64,000 nt of DNA from Bacteroides sp. (GCA_019416685.1 DXWV01000050.1:31774-95773); one strand, 5' to 3'. Positions 49,179-58,921 are shown, counted from the first letter of the stretch. Numbers and translations: made by a program. Notes: a model not told the origin generated them from the sequence alone.

Positions 49179-49949
49179 ATGAGAACAAAAGTACTTTTTA
49201 TGAGTTTAGTATTGGGCTGTTTATGGAGTTGTCAACAAGACGAAACGATTGAACAGACAGATGAACAGACTATTAAATTCACCAGTGTTGTTATTGGTGA
49301 TGAAACCTTATCGCGTGCCAGTGGCAGTACTTCCATTGATGTGATTTCGATGCGTACTGAGTTGGATGATAAATTTACTGTGTTCGATCTCAAAAAGGAT
49401 ACTCGTTCATGGGGGGAATTCAGCAAAACGAATGAGGTCTTTTTTTATGCTCATTATCCTCGTCTGCCAGAGTCTGTGGCGAGTAATGAAACGCGTGTGT
49501 TGGAAGGAGGAACAAATGACTATCTGTTTGGAAAGGCAAAGGCTGTAGCTGGGCAACAGCAAGTTTGCCTTCAGTTTAGACGTGTGATGGCTCCTCTGGT
49601 TGTAGAGGTGTTGGACGAAGATGGGCACTCTTATCAGGGAGATATTGAAGTTAGTGCTTTAATAAAGAACAAGGGAGTACAGAATCTGAAAGATGGTTCT
49701 ATCGTCATATTGGATGAGAAAAAGTATACTGCGTTCAATCGTTTTGATAATGGTGTGAAACAAGCTCTCAATCTTTTACCTCAAAGAATTGAGAAAGGGA
49801 CGCCTTTTCAGGTGCGTTTGAGTAATGGTGTGACCTATACTGCTACGGTTGGTGAAGCGGTCCAGTTAAATTCCGGAGAAAGTTATAAGGCTGTAGTCAG
49901 AGGTGCCCGGGTTGATATAACTATTTATGATGGCTCAATTCCATTGTAG
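49179..49949 (+). CDS. Fimbrillin-like (FimB/Mfa2 or BF2867 type) lipoprotein
   Basis: 256 residues. Lipobox LGCLWSCQQD (Cys about 17). The mature part has IKFTSVVIGDETLSRASG, the usual opening of Bacteroides fimbrillin-family proteins, followed by two beta-sandwich regions with LQFRRVMAPLVVEVLD. Such proteins form anchors or subunits of surface pili. It lies 24 bases after the sensor kinase gene and is probably cotranscribed. Terminator at 49969-50020. Confidence 0.75.
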   Translation: MRTKVLFMSLVLGCLWSCQQDETIEQTDEQTIKFTSVVIGDETLSRASGSTSIDVISMRTELDDKFTVFDLKKDTRSWGEFSKTNEVFFYAHYPRLPESVASNETRVLEGGTNDYLFGKAKAVAGQQQVCLQFRRVMAPLVVEVLDEDGHSYQGDIEVSALIKNKGVQNLKDGSIVILDEKKYTAFNRFDNGVKQALNLLPQRIEKGTPFQVRLSNGVTYTATVGEAVQLNSGESYKAVVRGARVDITIYDGSIPL

Positions 49950-49968
49950 ATTGTATCAGTAACAAATA

Positions 49969-50020
49969 AATAAGCCCTCTTTGCGTTTTCTTTAATGATG
50001 CAGAGAGGGCTTATTATGTG
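49969..50020. terminator. Hairpin between convergent lipoprotein and murI genes
   Basis: Arms aataagccctct (49969-49980) and agagggcttatt (50004-50015) are perfect and flanked by A/T tracts. Could serve both directions. Confidence 0.75.
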
Positions 50021-50033
50021 ATGGACATTTTTC

Positions 50034-50876
50034 TTACTCTAATACTACTCGTTTGACAGTTATATCCTCATTCAGAAATGCAGAAGCCGATTCGGTAAAT
50101 TTATCTTCAGCTTCTGTTGTACAAAAGGTACACTTCCCACCCTGTGTACATTTAACTGCTATTTCCGGATGGCGATGCAAATAGTCTTTTAAACTTCTGG
50201 CAACATATTCTCCCTGTGACACAATCTCTATCCCGGCAGGCATAAAATGTTTTATTTTTGGTAATAATAGCGGATAGTGTGTACAACCTAATATTACAGT
50301 ATCAATTTGTTGATCCTTATGTAATAAGGTATCAATATATTTTTGAATAAAGTAGTCGGTTCCGGGGCTTTGTGCTTCGTTGTTCTCGACTAACGGAACC
50401 CACATCGGGCAGGCTTCTCCACTGACATAGATATCAGGAAACAACTTATGTATCTCCATTGGATAAGATTCCGATTTGATAGTACCTGATGTAGCCAATA
50501 CTCCCACATGGCGGCTATGCGTGATATTGCCGATACACTCTACTGTCGGGCGGATTACACCAAGTACTCTTCGTTGAGGGTCAAGGTGTGGAAGGTCATT
50601 CATTTGTATAGTTCGTAACGCTTTCGCTGAGGCTGTATTACAAGCCAGGATGACCAGGTGGCATCCCATCTCAAATAATTTATTAACAGCCTGAAGGGTG
50701 AATTCATAGACAATCTCAAATGAACGTGTACCATAGGGGGTACGGGCATTGTCGCCCAGATATATATAATCGTATTGCGGCAGAGTTTCTCTTATTTTGC
50801 TCAGGATAGTCAATCCTCCATAACCTGAATCGAATACACCGATAGGACCAGGTATTTGCGAAAGCTTCTGTTTCAT
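50034..50876 (-). CDS. murI: Glutamate racemase
   Basis: 280 residues. PIGVFDSGYGGLTILSKI opens the fold, with LVILACNTASAKALR (first catalytic Cys) and TVILGCTHYPLLLPKI (second Cys). It makes D-glutamate for peptidoglycan. It is separated from the ompH genes by a strong hairpin (50883-50970), so it may be expressed by read-through or on its own. Start at 50876 (MKQKLSQI). Confidence 0.96.
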   Translation of the reverse strand: MKQKLSQIPGPIGVFDSGYGGLTILSKIRETLPQYDYIYLGDNARTPYGTRSFEIVYEFTLQAVNKLFEMGCHLVILACNTASAKALRTIQMNDLPHLDPQRRVLGVIRPTVECIGNITHSRHVGVLATSGTIKSESYPMEIHKLFPDIYVSGEACPMWVPLVENNEAQSPGTDYFIQKYIDTLLHKDQQIDTVILGCTHYPLLLPKIKHFMPAGIEIVSQGEYVARSLKDYLHRHPEIAVKCTQGGKCTFCTTEAEDKFTESASAFLNEDITVKRVVLE

Positions 50877-50882
50877 AATGGT

Positions 50883-50970
50883 AAAAAAATTACGAGCTAC
50901 AAGCTACAAGTTACAATTGGCATTCGGTTGATTAGAATAGCCGGTAACTTGCTGCTTGTAGCTCGTTTTT
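50883..50970. repeat. Large word-like inverted repeat between ompH and murI
   Basis: 23-base arms at 50892-50914 and 50944-50966 match at 21 of 23 positions. The arms iterate the word agctacaa. A seven-A run (50883-50889) gives a T-run on the minus strand and a tttt follows on the plus side. It is a probable terminator for the bamA-ompH transcript before murI. Confidence 0.75.
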
Positions 50971-51011
50971 ATACTTTAAGTTGTTGCTTACAACATATTA
51001 TACTTGTTATC

Positions 51012-51527
51012 TTACTTAATACCGAGCTGTGCTTTTACTTTAGCAGTAAGATCTATACTCTGAGCACCTACGTAAGGAATTGGAGTACGGGCCAAGTCAA
51101 AAATATAAATAACACCTTCTGCAGCACCTACAGCTTTGATAGCATCATCCAGCTTTTTGTAGATAGGAGTCATCTTTTCTTGCTGTGCTTTCTGCATACC
51201 TTGTTCTGCTTCCTGTTGGAATTGCTGTTGTCTTTCAGCCATATCCTGCAATTCTTTCTGTCTTCTTTCTGCAATATTGGGCGGAAGAGAATCTTTAGCT
51301 ATTGCCTGTTGGAATTCCTGATATTTCTTACTGAACTCTTCCTGGGTTCTTTGAATTTCATCAGTATAATTTTTTTCCAAAGCCTGTAACTCTGAAAGAG
51401 CTTTTGTGTATTCAGGCATAGTAGGAATAATTTCGGTCGAAGTCATATGACCGAACTTGAGTGTTGATTGTGCAAATACGCCCATTGGGAGTACCAGCAT
51501 AATTAAAAGTGCAATTTTCTTTAGCAT
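51012..51527 (-). CDS. OmpH/Skp-family periplasmic chaperone (second copy)
   Basis: 171 residues with a signal peptide (ending GVFAQ). The body is a long coiled coil rich in Gln (ERRQKELQDMAERQQQFQQEA), flanked by beta strands, as in Skp. A C-terminal TPIPYVGAQSIDLTAKV matches the family's end. Skp chaperones outer-membrane proteins on the way to the Bam complex. It is the last of the bamA-ompH-ompH run. Confidence 0.88.
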   Translation of the reverse strand: MLKKIALLIMLVLPMGVFAQSTLKFGHMTSTEIIPTMPEYTKALSELQALEKNYTDEIQRTQEEFSKKYQEFQQAIAKDSLPPNIAERRQKELQDMAERQQQFQQEAEQGMQKAQQEKMTPIYKKLDDAIKAVGAAEGVIYIFDLARTPIPYVGAQSIDLTAKVKAQLGIK

Positions 51528-51583
51528 AGTTTTATTATTTATTTGAATGATTACTTTGGGTTATCGCTTGCAAATGTATGAAA

Positions 51584-52099
51584 TTAATTTGAATATCCTA
51601 ACTTTGCCAGCACTTCATTACTTATATCAATACGTGGAGAAGCAAAAATAATACTTGTTGCTGATGCTCTGTCTACTACAACAGAATAGCTTTTTTGTTC
51701 AGCAAGTTCCTTCACTGCATTGTATATTTCGTCTTGAATGGGCTTCATCAAGCTCTCTCTCTTTTTAAATAATTCACCTTCCGGACCAAAATATTTACGT
51801 TTTAGTTCGGCTGCTTCCTTTTCCTTAGCTACAATTTCTTCTTCTTTTTTAGTCTTTTGCTCTTCAGAAAGGAAAACGGTTTCCGATTGATAATTCTTAT
51901 ACAGCGTCTGAGCCTCCTTAGCAAGCGTTTCTACTTCGCTTTGCCATTTTTTAGAGGATTGGTTCAACTGTTCGTTAGCGCGCTCATAAGCGGGAATGTT
52001 CTTCAAGATATATTCCATATCAATCAGAGCAAACTTTTGTGCACTGGCTGTTAAACTAATAGTAAACAGCATCATGATAAATAGAACAGACTTTTTCAT
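51584..52099 (-). CDS. OmpH/Skp-family periplasmic chaperone (first copy)
   Basis: 171 residues with signal peptide (ending LTASAQ). KFALIDMEYILKNIPAYERA opens the Skp fold; the coiled coil (about 40-110) is Lys/Glu-rich and Gln-poorer than the second copy. The end reads DISNEVLAKLGY. It is 26 bases after bamA and 56 bases before the other copy. The pair probably arose by duplication and has since diverged. Confidence 0.88.
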   Translation of the reverse strand: MKKSVLFIMMLFTISLTASAQKFALIDMEYILKNIPAYERANEQLNQSSKKWQSEVETLAKEAQTLYKNYQSETVFLSEEQKTKKEEEIVAKEKEAAELKRKYFGPEGELFKKRESLMKPIQDEIYNAVKELAEQKSYSVVVDRASATSIIFASPRIDISNEVLAKLGYSN

Positions 52100-52125
52100 A
52101 ACGTTTAGTTTTTTAATGAAACAAT

Positions 52126-54774
52126 TTAGAATTCCTGGCCCAGTACAAAGTGGAAATGACTACCACCGGCACTGCTGCTGCCGAATACTTTATCGAAACC
52201 GTATGCCCAGTCGATACCCATCATACCAATCATTGGAAGGAAGATACGCACACCGACACCGGCAGAACGTTTCAAATCAAACGGATTGAACTTATTGATA
52301 TCATTCCATGCATTACCGGCTTCCAAGAAACCTAACACATAAATATTAGTACTTGTTTCCAACATCAATGGATATCTTAATTCAATGCCCAGACGAGTGT
52401 ATGCATAACCTTCTCTGCCATAAGGAGTCAAAGAACTGTTTTCGTATCCACGCAATGCAACACTTTCTGTGGCGTAACTTGAATATCCTGTCATACCGTC
52501 ACCACCTACATCAAACGTTTCGAACGGCGATTTCTTATATTTATTATAGTGACCTAACAAACCGAATTCAATGCGGCTCATAAGAACCAGACATTTGGGA
52601 TGAGCCTGATAGTCCATCAAAGCTGTGTAAGTTTTAGCTTTGAATTTCCACTTATGGTATTCAACCCAGTTATACAGTTTGTTCCTGTTGTCTTGAGTGA
52701 TACTTCCGGTAGAAGTGTAATATCCTTTATAGTTTCTTCCGTCAAACAATGAGTACGGTGGTGTTATCTGTGCAGACAATGAGAACTCAGAACCCTGGCG
52801 TGGGAACAATGGGTTATCTATAGAACTACGAGCCAACGTAAGGTTCAGACTGATGTTGTTGCACTTTCCGTTTGTCACCGGGAAGTATTGCCAATCTTTC
52901 AATATATAGCGTTGGTATGCCAGTTCTGCAGAGAGAGTGAAGTAGTCATCCGGCCATTTCAAACGTTTACCCCAACCTACAGAAAGTCCCCACATTTGAA
53001 TTGACTTATCAGGGTCATAATAGTTCTCGTAATTATTGTAGTTGCCATAGTTATACATACCATAACCACCATAACCACTATACATACTGTTGTAGTAGTT
53101 GTTATAGTAACTGTCATTATAATAGCGGCTACTAATATCTGTTTGTCTTGAATAGAAAGCAGATATTGAGAATGAATTGGGGCGTTTGCCTCCAAACCAT
53201 GGGTCAAAGAATGAAATACTATATGACTGATAATATTTCGCATTTGTCTGTCCGCTGACAGTCAGTGTTTGTCCATCTCCCTGCGGAAGGATACCGCGGT
53301 AGTTATCTCCCGGGTGCAACAGGTTGGCCAATGAGAAGTTAGTGAACTTCAGGCTTAGCTTACCAATAATACCTGTTTGTCCCCAACCGGCAGAGAATTC
53401 TACCTGGTCATTTGCTTTAGAAACAAGATCGTAAGCAATATCAACCGTACCGTTCATTGGATCGGGTTGAATATCCGGATGGATATTTTCTGCATCGAAG
53501 TGTCCCATCTGCTGTATTTCACGCATAGAACGCATCAAGTCATCGCGACTAAACAATTGTCCCGGACGTGTACGAAGCTCACGACGAACTACGTTCTCAT
53601 ATAAGCGGTCATTGCCGTTAATCTTAATCTTGTTGATGGTAGCCTGTCTGCCTTCATAAATTCTCATTTCGAGGTCGATAGAGTCGCCGTCAATGTTGAT
53701 TTCTACCGGATCAAGATTATAGAAGAGATAACCATTGTTGTAATATAGATTACCGATGGCATCTTCATCAGTAGACAAACGCTCATTTAATAATTTCTGA
53801 TTATATACATCCCCTTTTTTCATCCGGAGAAGGTAATTCAATTGTTCTGATGGGTAGAGAGTATTTCCTACCCAGGTCACATTACGAAGGTAATATTTGT
53901 CTCCTTCATCAATTTCCATATAAACATTTACTGTCTTGTCATCGTAGGGTGTTACGCTATCAGTGACGATCACTGCGTCACGGTATCCTAATTCATTATA
54001 TTTATCTATAATCAGTTGCTTGTCTTCTTCATACTTCTCGTTGATAAACTTCTTAGTACGGAACAGATTCAGCAATTTACCCTTCTCATTTGTTTTTTTC
54101 ATTACACGCTTCAACTTCGAGGTCTTAATTGCTTTATTACCTACGATTGTTATTTCATGTACTTTAATTTTTTCTTTCTTATCGATATTTACGTCAACAA
54201 TTACTTGATTTTCATTAGATATATCGTCTTTCTGAGAGATGATAACTTCTGCATTTTTGAAACCTTTATCATCAAAATAACGTTTGATCAGTGTTTTAGC
54301 ACGGTCCACCAGGTTTGGAGTAATCTGGCTGCCTTTTACCAATCCCAGTCTTGTTTCCAGATCCTGTCGTTCTGATTTTTTTACGCCATGATACCGTATT
54401 TCTGAAATACGTGGACGTTGGGTCAAACTGATTTTTAACCATACCTTACCGTCTTCTATTTTTTCAGCTGTGATCTTGACATTCGAAAATAGACCATGAC
54501 GCCAATAGCGCTTGATGGCACTTGTAATTTCATCACCAGGTACAGAAATGGATTGACCTACCGATAACCCTGAGAGACCAATAAGTACATAGTCCTCGTA
54601 GTTTTTAACACCTTCGACCTTAATGTCGGCTATCTCATATTTTTTTGGTGTCCCTGAATATAGAATAACAGGTTTGGAAGATTCATCTGTGTTAGCATCT
54701 TGTGCCTTGCCTGCCAGTGCAAACCCAAACAGACAGATAAACGTTACGAGTATGAAGGAAATACGATAATGCAT
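52126..54774 (-). CDS. bamA: Outer membrane protein assembly factor BamA
   Basis: 882 residues, longer than E. coli BamA (810). A signal peptide (ending GKAQ) and five POTRA domains (about 45-450) lead to the barrel, with the terminal HFHFVLGQEF motif. A Tyr/Asn/Gly-rich insertion (about residues 548-588, e.g. YYNDSYYNNYYNSMYSGYGG) sits early in the barrel and is absent from E. coli; it is probably an extracellular loop. It inserts outer-membrane proteins and is the core of the Bam complex. It lies between uppS and the ompH genes. Confidence 0.94.
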   Translation of the reverse strand: MHYRISFILVTFICLFGFALAGKAQDANTDESSKPVILYSGTPKKYEIADIKVEGVKNYEDYVLIGLSGLSVGQSISVPGDEITSAIKRYWRHGLFSNVKITAEKIEDGKVWLKISLTQRPRISEIRYHGVKKSERQDLETRLGLVKGSQITPNLVDRAKTLIKRYFDDKGFKNAEVIISQKDDISNENQVIVDVNIDKKEKIKVHEITIVGNKAIKTSKLKRVMKKTNEKGKLLNLFRTKKFINEKYEEDKQLIIDKYNELGYRDAVIVTDSVTPYDDKTVNVYMEIDEGDKYYLRNVTWVGNTLYPSEQLNYLLRMKKGDVYNQKLLNERLSTDEDAIGNLYYNNGYLFYNLDPVEINIDGDSIDLEMRIYEGRQATINKIKINGNDRLYENVVRRELRTRPGQLFSRDDLMRSMREIQQMGHFDAENIHPDIQPDPMNGTVDIAYDLVSKANDQVEFSAGWGQTGIIGKLSLKFTNFSLANLLHPGDNYRGILPQGDGQTLTVSGQTNAKYYQSYSISFFDPWFGGKRPNSFSISAFYSRQTDISSRYYNDSYYNNYYNSMYSGYGGYGMYNYGNYNNYENYYDPDKSIQMWGLSVGWGKRLKWPDDYFTLSAELAYQRYILKDWQYFPVTNGKCNNISLNLTLARSSIDNPLFPRQGSEFSLSAQITPPYSLFDGRNYKGYYTSTGSITQDNRNKLYNWVEYHKWKFKAKTYTALMDYQAHPKCLVLMSRIEFGLLGHYNKYKKSPFETFDVGGDGMTGYSSYATESVALRGYENSSLTPYGREGYAYTRLGIELRYPLMLETSTNIYVLGFLEAGNAWNDINKFNPFDLKRSAGVGVRIFLPMIGMMGIDWAYGFDKVFGSSSAGGSHFHFVLGQEF

Positions 54775-54799
54775 TTATGTTATAATTATAAGTTTTGAG

Positions 54800-55534
54800 T
54801 TAACTGATTTGTTCACTGGTTTTGCCGAAGCGACGTTCCCGTTTCTGGTAGTCACTAATAGCCTTTCTCAATTCTTCCTCCCTGAAATCGGGCCAGAAAG
54901 TATCACAGAAATAAAGTTCGGAGTAAGCACACTGCCATAACAGATAATTGCTTAACCGTATTTCACCCCCCGTGCGGATCAGCAAATCCGGATCAGGCAT
55001 AAAGTTAGTAGTCAGATGTGCTTCAAGACAATGGTCAGTAATTTCTTCAGGAGTCAATTCCCCTTTTTGAATTTGTATTGCTATTTGCCGTGCAGCTTCT
55101 GTTATCTCCCAACGGGATGAATAACTGAGAGCCAGTATCAGAGCCATCCCAGTGTTATGTGAAGTATGTTCTACACAAGCATCCAGTCGTGTCCGTACAT
55201 TTTCGGGCAATTTATCGATATCACCTATAATACGGAAACTGATATTATTTTTCATAAATGTTTCTTCCTCGATAGAATCGAACAGAAGGCTCATTAGTGC
55301 CGCTATCTCATCTGAAGGACGATTCCAGTTTTCTGTGGAAAAGGTATACAAAGTCAGATATTTAATACCCAACCTGGCGGCTTCTTCTGCAATAATATGT
55401 ACAGTTTCTGCACCGGCTTGGTGTCCAAAGCTACGTTCACGTCCACGTTGTTTGGCCCATCTTCCGTTACCGTCCATGATAATCGCTACATGCTGAGGTA
55501 TCCGGTTAAAATCTATTTGCTCTTTATAGGACAT
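54800..55534 (-). CDS. uppS: Isoprenyl (undecaprenyl) diphosphate synthase
   Basis: 244 residues from the ATG at 55534. HVAIIMDGNGRWAKQRG has the catalytic Asp, followed by LTLYTFSTENWNRPSDEI and PDLLIRTGGEIRLSNYLLWQ. It makes C55 lipid carrier for wall and O-antigen units. The frame opens six codons earlier at 55552 (MQQLKK), which would overlap the upstream gene by 13 bases; the later start is favoured. Upstream of bamA by 25 bases. Confidence 0.94.
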   Translation of the reverse strand: MSYKEQIDFNRIPQHVAIIMDGNGRWAKQRGRERSFGHQAGAETVHIIAEEAARLGIKYLTLYTFSTENWNRPSDEIAALMSLLFDSIEEETFMKNNISFRIIGDIDKLPENVRTRLDACVEHTSHNTGMALILALSYSSRWEITEAARQIAIQIQKGELTPEEITDHCLEAHLTTNFMPDPDLLIRTGGEIRLSNYLLWQCAYSELYFCDTFWPDFREEELRKAISDYQKRERRFGKTSEQIS

Positions 55535-55539
55535 CTTTT

Positions 55540-56244
55540 TTAATTGTTGCATTCTTTACATCTGGAAAAAAGGTCGTATGTCACAAAAAAGACGGTATAT
55601 GAATAACTATCTTTGTTTTTCCATCCTTTTCCTTTAATCCGATATGGATCATTTAACTGCAGCCCTTCTTTGTTCGTGACATCTAATTTGTCACTCAAAC
55701 TGAACCGCATCGTAAATTCGCATCCGATATTTATTCGTGGAGCTATTTTATATTTTACTCCTATTCCTACCGGGAAATTTACGGTAAATACTCCTTCTGC
55801 AGGCGCCGGAGCAAAGGTAAATCCCATTCCTCCCAATATATAAGGAGTAAATCTGTGTTCGCCTCTATAGCCATATCCGGTTCCATATCCCAGAAAGTTA
55901 TATTCAAATTGTGCCCCTAAATCGAAGATCGTACGTTTAAAACTTGCTTCTCCGTTGTCGGGATACTTATTTTTAAAATTCTTCGTATTGCCGGATATTC
56001 TTCCTGCCATTAAGTTTGCCTTTATGGCCATTCGTGGGTTCATTATATATCTTGCCATGAACCCTCCGGCTATTCCTATGTTCTTAAATGGAGTAGTGTA
56101 GTTGGCATCACCCATGTAAAAACTACCACCTAAACCTCCTCCCAATTCCATCTTATATTCTTCTTCGTCCTGTGCATACAGGCCGAGAAACGGTAGTGAG
56201 AGTAACAATATACATAGTATCAGCGTTCTTTTAGTAAATGCCAT
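55540..56244 (-). CDS. DUF6089-like outer-membrane beta-barrel protein
   Basis: 234 residues with a signal peptide (ending LGLYAQ). The body is a small beta-barrel: MELGGGLGGSFYMGDANYTT, GIAGGFMARYIMNPRMAIK, FEYNFLGYG and the C-terminal YSYTVFFVTYDLFSRCKECNN. It matches the DUF6089 (porin-like) proteins that precede uppS and bamA in Bacteroidetes. Function unknown. Position suggests an envelope role tied to the Bam cluster. Confidence 0.82.
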   Translation of the reverse strand: MAFTKRTLILCILLLSLPFLGLYAQDEEEYKMELGGGLGGSFYMGDANYTTPFKNIGIAGGFMARYIMNPRMAIKANLMAGRISGNTKNFKNKYPDNGEASFKRTIFDLGAQFEYNFLGYGTGYGYRGEHRFTPYILGGMGFTFAPAPAEGVFTVNFPVGIGVKYKIAPRINIGCEFTMRFSLSDKLDVTNKEGLQLNDPYRIKGKGWKNKDSYSYTVFFVTYDLFSRCKECNN

Positions 56245-56309
56245 AATCGTCTTATTACTTGGTTATTCCATTAATAGAACGGCTGATTAACTTTAAAATT
56301 GTATTTCGC

Positions 56310-57716
56310 TTATTGCCTTGCAAACCCTAAACGATTCAATTTACCTCTCCATACATCTCCGGTATTTGCTATCGCACCCGGCATTCCATCATAACTACGC
56401 ATAATCCAGATAAAGTTGTTTTCGTCTACTACCATTGAGTAGTCTGATTCTTCACCTCTAAAACCATAGTTATGTTCTGTCTGTATGTTACCCTCTTCGT
56501 CTTTAATCTCAATGGTTTGATCTATTGGGAACATAAACATCCTTGTCACTTCCTTCCATACAATACCAGCCTCGGACTTATAGAACGTTTTGAAGTCTTT
56601 GCCAAATATATAGAAAGCACCTCCATAATACATAATAGAAGGGTCTTTTAGTAGCGGACAAGGATATGAAGAATCATCCAAAGCGGCCCATGCCTGTCCT
56701 TGCATATATCCCCATGCAACTGTTGCTGTATCATTCTCAGTTTTATTTTCTTCCGGAATATTACCTACAATCATTATATTAGGTACACCGGTTATATTTT
56801 GAAAGCTTGTAACTGAGATATTATCACGTGGGAAATTTTTTGGAACGACACCTTCTTCGGCCCAGTTACTTCCGTCTGTTGTGGTACAGAACATATCTTG
56901 ATTATTCAACGTTTTGATTCCTGTCAGACTATTTCCGATTGGAGCAATCAGAACCACTGTGTTATCTCCAAACGCTGGTGCCTCTTCCCATCTTATACCA
57001 TCATTAGAACGATATACCTTCTTATTAGCAATAGTTGTTGCATAAAGTGTACTGTTGAAGTTCACGATTGAAGTAAGGTTTGTTGAAGGCAGTCCGCTGA
57101 TTAGGCTTGAATTCCATGTTCCATTTGTTCCAAGTTGACCATTGGATAAAGTTGTGTAGTATACAGAAGAAGAACTCTGTCCATAAACAAAAATCTTATT
57201 ATCAAAGATAATGGATTTCTGTTTCCCTACGATTTGAGGCGCAAAATTAGTACCTACCGGTCCTTTTCCCCAATTCAGAGAATCCGGTTGTTGCTGATGT
57301 ACGCGCACTGATAGTGCATATTCTTTCGTATGTTCCATGTCCGGTGCCCATACTTTAAATCTGAAAGGCTTTTCCACTGTTCCTACCAGATTTACAGAGT
57401 CTGCTATATTAAATATGGAGTCTTCTGTATTTGCTGAGTTTCTGATAGTAACAAAACCTGCTACTGTCATGGTCTTTATCAGGATTCTATCAATAATCGT
57501 ATCTGAACCTACCGGCAATGAATCCTGATTGTATATTTCTCCGGTAAGCTGATCAATTGTGAATTGATAATTAACTCCCAAAACCTTGTCAAGTTCAAAT
57601 GCCTGTAGAAGTGCATTCGGGCTATACTCAATAGGATCGTCGTCGCCAAGACAAGAGCTCATGGCAAATGACACAAGCAAGAAACTCACAATTACTGATA
57701 AAAACTTAATTCTCAT
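56310..57716 (-). CDS. DUF6242-domain lipoprotein
   Basis: 468 residues. Lipobox FAMSSCLGDDD (Cys about 22). An N-terminal part (SPNALLQAFEL, and YALSVRVHQQQPDSLNW around 130) leads to a repeat-rich beta domain that looks like a beta-propeller (FDNKIFVYGQSSSSVYYT, and repeated SNDGIRWEE-type turns). This matches the DUF6242 family of Bacteroidetes surface lipoproteins. The role is unknown. 65 bases upstream of the DUF6089-like gene. Confidence 0.8.
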   Translation of the reverse strand: MRIKFLSVIVSFLLVSFAMSSCLGDDDPIEYSPNALLQAFELDKVLGVNYQFTIDQLTGEIYNQDSLPVGSDTIIDRILIKTMTVAGFVTIRNSANTEDSIFNIADSVNLVGTVEKPFRFKVWAPDMEHTKEYALSVRVHQQQPDSLNWGKGPVGTNFAPQIVGKQKSIIFDNKIFVYGQSSSSVYYTTLSNGQLGTNGTWNSSLISGLPSTNLTSIVNFNSTLYATTIANKKVYRSNDGIRWEEAPAFGDNTVVLIAPIGNSLTGIKTLNNQDMFCTTTDGSNWAEEGVVPKNFPRDNISVTSFQNITGVPNIMIVGNIPEENKTENDTATVAWGYMQGQAWAALDDSSYPCPLLKDPSIMYYGGAFYIFGKDFKTFYKSEAGIVWKEVTRMFMFPIDQTIEIKDEEGNIQTEHNYGFRGEESDYSMVVDENNFIWIMRSYDGMPGAIANTGDVWRGKLNRLGFARQ

Positions 57717-57854
57717 TTGAAAGATTGTGTTTATTTACAAGTTGCAAAAATAGGAACATTTTTTCCGATATAGAACATTGTGGGGAAGTTTTATATAAAA
57801 TTATAGATAATAACAGGCTTTTTATCGATAGAAAACCCTCTGAATAGAGCCAAT

Positions 57855-58895
57855 TTACACATTTTTGTTTGTGTAGTGCTTTATTTTTACTCCAAAATGT
57901 TTTTTATCGGAATAACTAATTTTATTTCTTATTTCAGGTGCTTTAACACCCGAATGTAACATTACTTTGGCTTTCTCTATAAATGCTTCGTCCCATAGGT
58001 TATTATCAATAAAGGACTGAAGTAATCGTGTACCTCCTTCTACTAATATTGATTGTAAACCACGATGATATAGGGTATTCATTATCTGTGGTAATAATTC
58101 TTTTTGATAATCGAGTACGATGTATTCTATGTTTTTCTGTTCCGGATGTTTTCGGGATGTAAAAACGAGTGTCGGAACACTACCATCAAAAAGGTGCAGG
58201 TCGGAGGAGAGTGATAGACTTTTGTCTAATACTATCCGTACAGGATGCTTGCCGTACCAGTTGCGTACTGTTAATGAAGGATTGTCGAGCTGCGCTGTGT
58301 GTGTACCTACCATGATAGCATCCGATTCACTTCTTTTTTTATGTACCAACAAGGCTGTGTATGGGGTTGAAAGTATTACCGGTTGTCCGTCTGTGCGGTT
58401 TATATCAATAAATCCATCTGCTGATTCAGCCCATTTGAGTGTGATGTAAGGGCGATGGAGGGTATTGAAAACAATAAATTTACGTATCAGATGCCGACAT
58501 TCGTTTTCGAGTATTCCTACTGTTACTTCTCTACCGGCATTACGCAATTTTTGTATTCCTTGTCCGGCTACTTCTGAAAAAGGATCCTGGCAGCCAATGA
58601 CGATACGTGGTATCTGCTTCTCTATAATAAGATTGGCGCATGGAGGTGTTTTCCCATAGTGGGAACATGGTTCCAGACTAACATAAATAGTAGAACGTTT
58701 TAACAAAGACTCGTCTTTTACCGAATGAATCGCATTAACTTCAGCGTGTGCTTGTCCGTAGCGAATATGATACCCCTCGCCTATAATTTGCCCGTCACAT
58801 ACAATAACTGCCCCTACCATCGGATTGGGAGATACATTACATAAACCATTTTGTGCCAGTTCAATACAACGCCGCATGTATTTTTCTTCTTCCAT
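57855..58895 (-). CDS. ribD: Bifunctional riboflavin deaminase/reductase
   Basis: 346 residues. N-terminal deaminase with AHAEVNAI and EPCSHYGKTPPC (zinc ligands), followed by the reductase domain with DGFIDINRTDGQPVIL and ILVEGGTRLLQSF. It performs the second and third steps of riboflavin synthesis. It stands apart from the other rib genes. No FMN riboswitch was recognised in the short (54-base) divergent gap to prmC. Confidence 0.95.
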   Translation of the reverse strand: MEEEKYMRRCIELAQNGLCNVSPNPMVGAVIVCDGQIIGEGYHIRYGQAHAEVNAIHSVKDESLLKRSTIYVSLEPCSHYGKTPPCANLIIEKQIPRIVIGCQDPFSEVAGQGIQKLRNAGREVTVGILENECRHLIRKFIVFNTLHRPYITLKWAESADGFIDINRTDGQPVILSTPYTALLVHKKRSESDAIMVGTHTAQLDNPSLTVRNWYGKHPVRIVLDKSLSLSSDLHLFDGSVPTLVFTSRKHPEQKNIEYIVLDYQKELLPQIMNTLYHRGLQSILVEGGTRLLQSFIDNNLWDEAFIEKAKVMLHSGVKAPEIRNKISYSDKKHFGVKIKHYTNKNV

Positions 58896-58921
58896 TTTTC
58901 AGCCTTTTGCTATAATATTTG

